Positions 56,119 to 64,000 of a stretch of DNA of 64,000 bases are shown here, piece by piece (position 1 is the first letter of the stretch; every line of letters starts with the position of its first letter). A program made the position numbers and the translations under genes. Location: the NCBI GenBank assembly GCA_050084985.1, contig JBITNC010000001.1:194618001-194682000 (forward strand), written 5' to 3'. The notes beneath the pieces were generated by a model. The model was given only the letters and a program-made list of their open reading frames with translations. It was not told the DNA's origin and did no database searches. Source of the DNA: Nageia nagi. Its lineage: Eukaryota > Pinophyta.

Positions 56119-59100
56119 TCAAACTTCACTCCCCCTTGAGGGCAACTTCACCAACCCGAGAGAATCCCTAAGCTTTCTGAAATGAGCTTCAGGAAGGGGC
56201 TTGGTGAATAGATCAGCGAAGTTTTCAGTAGATGGACAATACTCCAAGTGTATGATGTCATCTAGAACCTTCTCCCTGATAAAATGGGCTTGGATTTCCA
56301 CATGTTTGGTTCTCTGATGGAACACAGGATTCTTAGCCAAAGAGATAGCCGATTGATTGTCTGAAGAAATAAGAGAAGGGCCATTTTGCTTATACCCAAT
56401 TTCATTCAGAAGATGCCTTAGCCAAATAGCTTCTTGGGCGGCAATAGACATGGCTCGATATTCAGCTTCGGTGGTAGAAAGAGTCACAGTAGGTTGCTTC
56501 TTGGAAGCCCAAGAGATAGCACCTGAACCAATGCTGAACACATATGTAGAGGTTGATTTTCTATCATCTCTATCTCCCCCATAATCAGAATCTGAGAACC
56601 CTGAGAGAACAATTGAGGGCACTTTGGAATACTTAAGAGCAAGATCTTTTGTCCCTGCCACATACCTCAAGATTTGCTTCACAGCATTGAGGTGTTCAAC
56701 ATATGGTTTTTGCATGAATCGTGCCATTAGATTCACTGCAAAGGCAATATCAAGATGAGAGATAGTCAGATACAGAAGACTACCGATCAATTGCCTATAA
56801 GCTGTAGCATCAGCCAACTAAGAATCTAAGCTCAGTGATACAATGATTCCAAGAGAAATAGGTATTGCAGCATATCTACACTCCTCCATTCCAAACTTTT
56901 GCAAGATGTCTGATATATACTTAGATTGACTAAGATAAGTACAATCTTTGTGTTGGTATACTTGCATTCCAAGATAGTAATGCAATAGACCTAGATCAGT
57001 CATTTCAAATGTTGCCTTCACTTTGGATATGCACTCTTGAATGATTTCAATATTGTTACCTATTATGAGAAGATCATCCACATAAAGGAGAATTAAGACC
57101 ACGTCTTTTCTTTGATTGAGTACATAGAGATCTGAGTCGGAGAAGCACTTGGAAAAACCAATATCTGCAAAGAATCCTGAAATTTTCTTGTACCATGCTC
57201 TAGGTGCTTGTTTAAGTCCATACAAAGATTTCTTTAGCTTGCATACAAGAGACTCTTTTCCTTCTGGAATAAATCCTTCTGGTTGATTCATGTAGATTTC
57301 TACATCCAAGTCACCATTGAGAAATGCACTCTTGACATCAAGTTGGAAAACTTTCCATCCCTGAGCTGCAGAAAGAGCAAGGATTATCCTAACAGTAGGC
57401 ATGCCACAGGAGCAAAGGTTTCCTCATAATCAATACCATATTTCTGAGCGAATCCTTTGGCCACTAACCTTGCTTTGTATTTTTCAACTTCTTCATCAGA
57501 ATTGTACTTGACCTTATAAATCCATTTATTTCCAATCACATTTTTCTCATTGGGATAAGGAACCAAATCCCAAGTTTCATTTTTCATGAGTGCCTCATAC
57601 TCAACTTTCATAGCTTCCATCCAACATTCTTGCTTGGAAGCTTCTTTGAATGTTGATGGCTCATTCATATTATCAATTTTGGAAAATAAGGATTTATTCA
57701 AGGTCATACTTCTTGTAATTCTTTGAGCTAGAGAATTTTGATCTTGTGGTGACTTCCCTACATGATCATCCAACCATTTAGGTGCAGGCGTAGAATCATC
57801 TGAATCAGACACCTCAGCATGAGAAGTCGTATCCTTAGGAAGTTCATTGAACTTGACATCCCTAGAAACAAAGACTATTTTATGGGATGAGGAGTAGAGC
57901 CTGTAACCTCTATGCTGATTATCATACCCCACAAAGATGCATTTTTTTGATCTTTTGTCTAGCTTCTTTCTTTTCTCTGAGGTAATGAAGGCAAATGCAT
58001 CACATCCAAAGACCCTGAAGTGTGAGATGTTAGGTTTCTTTCCTGTCCATGCTTCATACAGAGTTTTTCCTTCAACTGCTTTAGTAGGACACCTATTAAG
58101 GGTGTGAATAGCAGTGTGAACAACTTCTCCCCATAAGAAACTAGGAAGGTTACCCAACATGCATCTTGCCATTTCCATAATGGTGCGATTCTTTCTTTCA
58201 GCAACTCCATTTTGCTGAGGGGTGTATGGGATTGTGAATTGTCACTTGATCCCATGTTTAACACAATAGTCATTAAACTCATTGCTATTATATTCACCCC
58301 CATTGTCAGATCTCAGCATTTTGATCTTAAAATCAGTTTGATTTTCAACAAGTGCCTTGAAGTATTTAAATCAGTCAAAAGTTTGATCCTTGTGCTCAAG
58401 TAGATAACCAAATGTCATCCTACTGAAGTCATCAATGAAGGTTAGAACATAAGAAGCTCCCCCTAGAGACTTAGTCTAAAATGGACCCATCAAATCTGAA
58501 TGCACAAGCTGAAGAGGATGAGTAGCTCGAGTTGCCTTATCCTTTTCAAACTTTTGCCTATTCATCTTTCTAAGAATGCACCTTTCACAAAGACCAATTG
58601 TGGGTGAAATATTAGGTAAACCTTCCACAAGTTCTTGATTTTTCATATCTTGAATACTCTTGTGGTTAAGGTGCCCTAATCATTGATACCAAAGATTACC
58701 TTTTGAACACATATTTGTAGCAAGACAAATCTTTGAAGGTACTTGATCCATAATATAAAGGCCATTCTTTACTAATCCTTTCATCAAAGTGGCAAGTCCT
58801 TTCTTAACACACCAAGAGTGTGAGGTAAACTCAAATGAGCATCCTATCCTTGTAATCTGAATTACAGAGATAAGATTCATCCTTAGCTTAGGCACATAAA
58901 AGACATTATCAAGCGCCTTTCCATGAATCTTCACATTCCCTATTCCTTGAACATCAAGGACTGTATTATCACCTATCACAACTGTATCCTTGTTGTACTT
59001 ATGAATATTTTCAAACTTATCCTTTTCATAACACATGTGATTAGTGCATCCTGAATCAATAATCCAATCATTGGAAATAGTTTGAGTCATTGAGTAGTAG

Positions 59101-60009
59101 GCAACAGAAGCAACATGCTTGTTCTTCTTTTTATTATTAAAATTTCTCACATTTGCATTTCCCTTTCCTTTTTGAGCAAATTTCTTTTTGTGACAATCAT
59201 ACTCTTTGTGCCCAAAGATGCCACAGAAGTTACAATTCCCATCAAACTTTTCCTGTGGTGTTGGTTTGCTTGATCCAGCTTTGTCATTTGTTTGCTTGAA
59301 GTTGTTGTGCCTCCTGATGGTAGATGAGGATTTGTTGTCTTTGAATTTATAATGTTTGAACGTCTTCTTGAAAGGAGTTTTGGTTGCTCCTAGAGCAATG
59401 CTATTATCCTTTGGAGAAATGTCCAACATTTTCTTGTTCAAAGTTTCCTCATGCTTCAGAAGGAGTCTAGAAAGATTGTCAAGGGAGATAACATCTTCTT
59501 CATCATCGAGCCTAGTCTCCATAACTGTGACAAAGTTACTGAACTTTGTAGAGAGGTTTTGAAGAATAATGAAGACCATGAACTCATCATTGATCTAATT
59601 GCACCCACAACCAACCAGTTGTGTCCTGAGGTCAATGATTTTGTAAGTAGATTGAGGCACTTTCATCTTCTCCTTGACGATACTGCAACAACTTTTGTAG
59701 AATGGTGAACCTTCTTGAAAATTTGGACCCAAGGTAAATTTTCTTTAGTCTATCCCAAGCTTCTTTTGCTGATGTCGAGGAAGAAATCATGAGAAGGATG
59801 TCCTCTGAGACTGCACGATAGATCATTGAGGTTGCTAACTCATTCTTTGAGTTGTAAATTTCAAGGGCCTTCTCATCTGTAGGAGCAACTAGATCTTCAT
59901 TTACTATCTGCCATAGCTTCCTTGCCTGTAACTCAGCTCTCATACAAGGTTCCCATATGCCGTAGTTGGAACCGTCGAGTATGTGCTTGGGTATGAAGGT
60001 TTCAACCAT
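56119..60009 (-). pseudogene. copia C gag-pol polyprotein, broken
   Basis: Start at 60009 (MVETF), stop at 56119. The gag CCHC, protease DSG, integrase, RT (YVDD intact) and RNase H blocks are all present. Breaks: a 2-nt deletion near 59648; TGG-to-TAG at 59595-59597; CGA-to-TGA at 58680-58682; TAG at 58476-58478; TGA near 58370 and near 58243; a 4-nt deletion near 57402; TAG at 56818-56820. The TAGs at 58476 and 56818 sit at the same codons as those of copy B (28586 and 30248), where A has CAG. The A-rich frameshift site of A and B near the RT start is in frame here. Confidence 0.93.
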
Positions 60010-60720
60010 TATCTGTACAAAAAATAAATATGCAATAAGAATGCAAATTTTACAAGTTTCCATCTATACAAATCAAACATAAGTAAACATGTCCCACATG
60101 TGCAAACTTATAACCACGATCCATAGATGAATAATGTTGGGGTTATTTTGTTGTGTAGAATTAGGCCTTCACCTGGATGCCTGCAAGGTGGAGCCTAGGT
60201 ACTACCAGTCCTCAACCAGTTCACCTTGGTTAGTAATATACTCTCACAAGGAGAAGTACCAACTATTTTCCAAGGATCCGACGTATCTTGGATCGACCAT
60301 TTTAATTATCTTGATTAAAGTTTTCAATTTTCCTCCTAGGTTATCAGGATAATCCTTGAATGGACGTGTGGACATGTGGTATCACTACACACATGCCTGT
60401 CCACCTAATAGAGTTATGTCCAATCCAACAGAGGTCTTAGGGGCCATTAAAATGGACTTACCACCACTCAGTTCTTCGGACTAAAAGGGCTCCAGTCTGC
60501 CCTGTCCTCACCTTGTGGCTCCCCAAACAAGTCATGTTGTGGAAGAATACATGCGGATGTGTTCATTTTAGGGGTTACTTTTCAATATTTGTGTTTTTGC
60601 AAGTATAAGCAAATTGTGCAAAAATATAAAGTAAAGTAAAATTGCATCATCCACACGAACTTTGAAAAACCTAAAAAAGTCCAATGGGTTTTGTACTAAC
60701 CCCTAAAGGACTTTTACATT
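60010..60720 (-). promoter_or_regulatory. Conserved leader block upstream of gag, copia C
   Basis: Matches the blocks in A and B. It ends TTTATTTTTTGTACAG (AG at 60014-60013) three nt before the gag ATG, and contains GTGGTGGTAAGTCC near 60470. Confidence 0.65.
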
Positions 60721-63694
60721 TTGTATATTTTGCTCAATATATTCAAGTACTTAATGAATTAAAAAAGAACTAAGTCCTACTTAGCATTTAATTCATAACA
60801 TGCATTGTTCCATGACTTAAAAAAATTTAAGTAATCATGCATTAAAAATTTAAGTCCTAAGCATGTTTTATTCTTCAAACAAGATAAAAATACTTGCATC
60901 ATAAGTCTAGCATGCAATATCTAGATAAGGTTTATAAGAGACATGCATCACATTTTCAAGATTAAGAGACATGCATCACAAGTCTAGCATGCAATATCTA
61001 GATAAGGTTTAAGTAAAAATTATACCAATTCTCCCCTTTTCACTTAAGGTTTTATCCCTAAAAAAAAATTGTATGCTAAGACTTTTCTTATAAGTATGCA
61101 TTTTAAGTAAAATTTTTCCCTTATTTACTTAAAAAAATAGCATGCTTAGGCTAAATTACTATGCTTACAAAAAATGCTAAGAGGTTAGCATTAAAAAAAT
61201 TGCATGTGCACTTTTAGTAATTTTAAACATGCAATTTGGAGTAAAATATTAGAAATATTCTAAGTACTCCTAAGTCCATTTAATGGGAGCAATTAACTTG
61301 TAAGCAAGTAAGTAAAAAAAATAAATGCCTAAGAAGTATATGTGTGCAAGTTGTAATAGGAGATCCATACCCCTACTTTATGCAATTTAATGCTTCTTTT
61401 ACTTCAAGCACTCTAAAATACTTCAAGTCAAAAAATAAATGCATATAGGTAAAGTAGTGATGGCAACCCTTCCCTTACCAAGAAGGAGTATACGTTGCCT
61501 CTTGGGAGTAGTCAACAAAAAAATTAATGCTCAAGGGGTTTGGTTGGGTTCTTAAGACTTAGGTGGTGAAACAAAAAATCAAATCCCCTTTCTAGTTGGT
61601 AAAATAAAAAATTAAATGCAAGTTAGTACTCAAAAAAAGACCCCCCCCTTTTTCTTTTACCAAGAAGAGCACATTGCTTGTGGAGGAGCATAGAAGGAAG
61701 GTAAAAATGGTCAACAAGAATTAATACTCAACAAGAAAGGAAGGAGTACACGTAAGGTTTCAATTAATGGTAAGATGGAAGAGGAGACTTGTGCAGGAGG
61801 CTGGCGTAGGAGGCTGACCAGAGAGGAGGAGTTCAAGAGGAGAGGAGAAGGAGGAGAGTGCTGGCTACAGAGTAGAGAGAGGAGGAGACTACTAGGAAGG
61901 CTGACTGTAGGTGCAGATTCGGAGCAACTCGGGATCCATGGAGTCCATCCATGCTGACGAGGGAGGAGGTTGCGAGGGAGGACATGCAGGGGCATCGTAG
62001 TCAGCTAGAAGAATGGCGGTAAAGGTTACAAAGTTTGGCTTTACATGTGACAATTGCATATGCTTAAAATTCTCTCTGGCCTTTTCAGGAAATCCATTTT
62101 GTGCATATCCTATGATCATTGCATTCCATGAAACTGTGTCTGAATCATGTAGTCAAACAACTCACGTGACTTCTCTACACTTCCACATTTTGCATGCATG
62201 TCTGCCATGGCATTCACAACTACAACATGTGACAGAAATCAGGTTTTAAAGAGTCTTTCTGAGGGATTAACAAGCTCATAGATGTGATAAACCAGTAGCT
62301 CAAAAAAAAATGTAGTCATTTTGTGCATGGCAGCTCATGCAACGTGGTCTGGAGGCCGCTAGAAAGGAGGCTGCAGGGGGGAGTGCGGTCTGCACTGAGA
62401 GAAGCTCACCATAGGATATGTTTGGACTACTACTGGTGTTTGTTACATTTGGTGAAACAGTGTTATTACCTATCGAGGAAAGCCATGTCTTTAGTGGCGG
62501 TGAAGAAATTAAGGAAATTAATTAAAGTTTGATTTCCTAGATGAGAGGTAAATTTCTTCTTTGAAAGCCAAAGCTCAGAGCCCATGAGAAGACATCTTGT
62601 TCAGACATACAGTTGAAAGCTTCCTCACCGAGAGGTGATTGCCTTCTCTAAAATCAGAATCTCTGAGACCATGAGAAGACATCTTGTTCAGACATACAGT
62701 CAAAAGCTTTGCAGGTGTACGCCAAGCTGTATAGATCCTGGGAGCAGGGTGATGCCTGATAATGGTCGAACATTGGATGTGCTTTCCCATGCTCGTATCG
62801 ATAATAGGAGCCACACCAATTGTTGCATGAAGGGAGATGTGAAGGTGAGGCTAGTGCATGTAGAGTTGTTGCAGGGCCTGCTGACCCTTTCATGTATCTA
62901 ATTTTGTGCATATTCTACGAGGGCAGGATCAGGCTATGACTGGCAAGGGAGGAGGCGGGTCCTGCACGCTCACTGCAGTCCATGAAACTTAGTCTATAGC
63001 ATGCTCTGTGACAAACAACTTAGGGAGCCTTTTGAATTTAAATTCAATATTTCTCATATGAGATGAGGCATTTTTTCAAACAGACCCTATTTTATTTTGT
63101 CCCCCCCCAAGAATTTTATAATTTTTGAAAAATATATTGTAAATATTTCAAAAAACTTGTAAAGTCTTCCACTTTTTTTATTTCAACAATAAAAAAATGA
63201 GAGAGGGCAAATATTCCCATATTTGCTTTAAATTTTAAAACAATTACCTCTAGAAATTATGCAAATATTTCAAAAAACTTGTAAATAAAGTCCTCCACTT
63301 TATTTCAACAATAAAATATGTAAAAAAATTGCACCTTCCTCCCCTTTTTTTTGATATTTTTCACAAAAGACTATTGTAAAAAATCTTTTCAATAAGATGC
63401 TATCATAATATATTTTTGCTCACAAAAGGCATTTTCTTTGTACATTAAAAATAGATTACTAACATAAAATATTGTTAGTAAGAAGAGAGTAGCAAAAATA
63501 TATTATGGTATTGCTAAGACATTGAGCTAGCATAATCATACAAAAGATTAGTATCATAATGAACTTAGTTAAATAAGGATAGAAGGTTATACCTTTGCAA
63601 ACCTTTTACCTCACAATGAAGATTAGGATTAAGATCTCCAAATTTGAGAAGGATGAAGCACCTCCAAAATGTAGAAGAAGAGCTTCCACACCAA
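60721..63694 (-). other. Variable leader of copia C
   Basis: AT-rich with phrases like CTTAAGTA, a direct duplication near 60895-61010, a GC-rich PPR-derived insert (about 61750-62950), and a duplicated AT-rich segment near 63130-63310. A donor-like GAG|GTAAAAGG (GT at 63609-63608) lies about 90 nt after the PBS. Confidence 0.65.
62000..62910 (-). pseudogene. Captured PPR gene fragment, decayed, inside copia C leader
   Basis: In sense with the element. Upstream, a piece reads MGKHIQCSTIIRHHPAPRIY (about 62790-62730), then AFDCMSEQDVFSW, duplicated about 110 bp downstream as AFNCMSEQDVFSW. Further on come NAMADMHAKCGSVEKSRELFD (split, about 62200-62140), MIIGYAQNGFPEKARENFKH and VKPNFVTFTAILL (62119-62015). 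These follow the GK.IH...DMYAKCG...LFD.M...GYAQNG...KPN.VTF pattern of PLS-class PPR proteins. Frameshifts and stops are present. The repeats differ from those in copy B, so this is a different gene or gene part. A Ser/Pro-rich GC stretch follows to about 61750. Confidence 0.85.
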
Positions 63695-63706
63695 GCTCTG
63701 ATACCA
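63695..63706 (-). promoter_or_regulatory. Primer binding site, copia C
   Basis: Minus-strand TGGTATCAGAGC, two nt from the LTR; identical to B. Confidence 0.92.
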
Positions 63707-63708
63707 CT

Positions 63709-64000
63709 TGTTGGAATTAGCCTAGATCTAATTCTCAAGGTCCAAGACTAGGAAGCTAAATCATTCATCATCTACAATCCTAAGAACATCATTCACACAA
63801 TATGACACCAATATAATGTGGTTCCTCCCTCCTTGGGAGTACATCCACAACTAGTTTTCTATTCTCAAACTATGCCTCTCTTACAACTATTCTCTTGCTC
63901 TCTCCTACACAACCTAGTAGAGTAATCTTACTCCAAAACTTAGATATGTTTACAAGAGTAGAGGCCCTCTATTTATAGCTTGAGAGCACCTCCCTAACCT
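63709..64000 (-). repeat. 5' LTR of copia C, partial
   Basis: The 292 bp nearest the PBS are in the window, with about 3 differences from the 3' LTR. About 200 bp should lie beyond the right edge. Confidence 0.93.

Larger units (their letters stand above)
54587..64000 (-). mobile_element. Ty1/copia retrotransposon copy C, 5' LTR cut by window end
   Basis: Minus strand. 3' LTR 54587-55080, PPT, hairpin array, pol stop at 56119, gag start at 60009, a 3.7-kb leader, PBS, and the first 292 bp (counted from its 3' end) of the 5' LTR. Over that overlap the two LTRs differ at about 3 positions, so C is about as recent as B. The left target copy would be ACTTG (54582-54586); the right one is outside. 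Confidence 0.95.

Noticed and set aside
57959-58303. Minus-strand 114-codon frame in copia C
   Set aside because: It is the alternative reading frame of the integrase region and the true frame runs through with stops.

Overview
The window looks like nuclear DNA of a seed plant, most likely a gymnosperm (conifer type). It is AT-rich, about two thirds or more consists of retroelements of very different ages, and the single recognisable host gene is stretched over more than 31 kb by introns full of transposons. The species call is inference. No organelle, bacterial or viral genome features are seen.

Layout. (1) 1-7238, minus: copia copy A, cut by the left window edge. (2) 7243-13710: old Ty3/gypsy wreckage: a minus element start (gag, PBS, 1.2-kb LTR), a plus gag/protease fragment split by a 729-bp hAT-type MITE, a minus solo LTR carrying a (TA)n run, and a plus LTR. 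(3) 14940-16450, plus: a very decayed copia pol of another lineage. (4) 17211-48190, minus: nine exons of a Prp28/DDX23-type DEAD-box helicase gene (plant RH21). Intron 3 (16.4 kb) holds the complete copia copy B (23749-32307, plus, TSD CCTCC) and a gypsy LTR-gag fragment. Intron 1 (9.0 kb) holds a LINE tail, a hAT transposase relic, a gypsy element inserted into that relic, and a LINE ORF1 relic. (5) 48.2-54.6 kb: AT-rich, with a possible promoter/5'UTR near 49.4-49.6 kb. (6) 54587-64000, minus: copia copy C, cut by the right edge inside its 5' LTR.

A, B and C are one Ty1/copia family. All three have roughly 0.5-kb LTRs, an initiator-Met-type PBS, a leader of 2.6-3.7 kb before gag, a single gag-PR-INT-RT-RNaseH frame (broken in each copy), and a tandem array of hairpin units between the pol stop and the 3' LTR; the PPT is visible in B and C. 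The most interesting point is the leader. Next to gag lies a conserved noncoding block of about 0.7 kb. Further upstream, each copy carries a different GC-rich insert: B and C carry separate decayed fragments of PLS-class pentatricopeptide-repeat (PPR) genes in sense orientation, and A carries a GC-rich degenerate repeat. A splice-donor-like AG|GTAAA follows the PBS, and a pyrimidine-AG acceptor-like site lies 2-3 nt before the gag ATG, in every copy. This suggests that the leader, cargo included, may be removed as an intron.

The helicase exons match the N-terminal region, Q motif, Walker A and motif Ia of Prp28-type proteins and have canonical splice sites. However, the exon(s) joining exon 3 to exon 4 are not found, the last exon lacks a normal donor, and the helicase core beyond motif Ia is not in the window. 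It is either a gene continuing left through another giant intron or a decaying paralogue.
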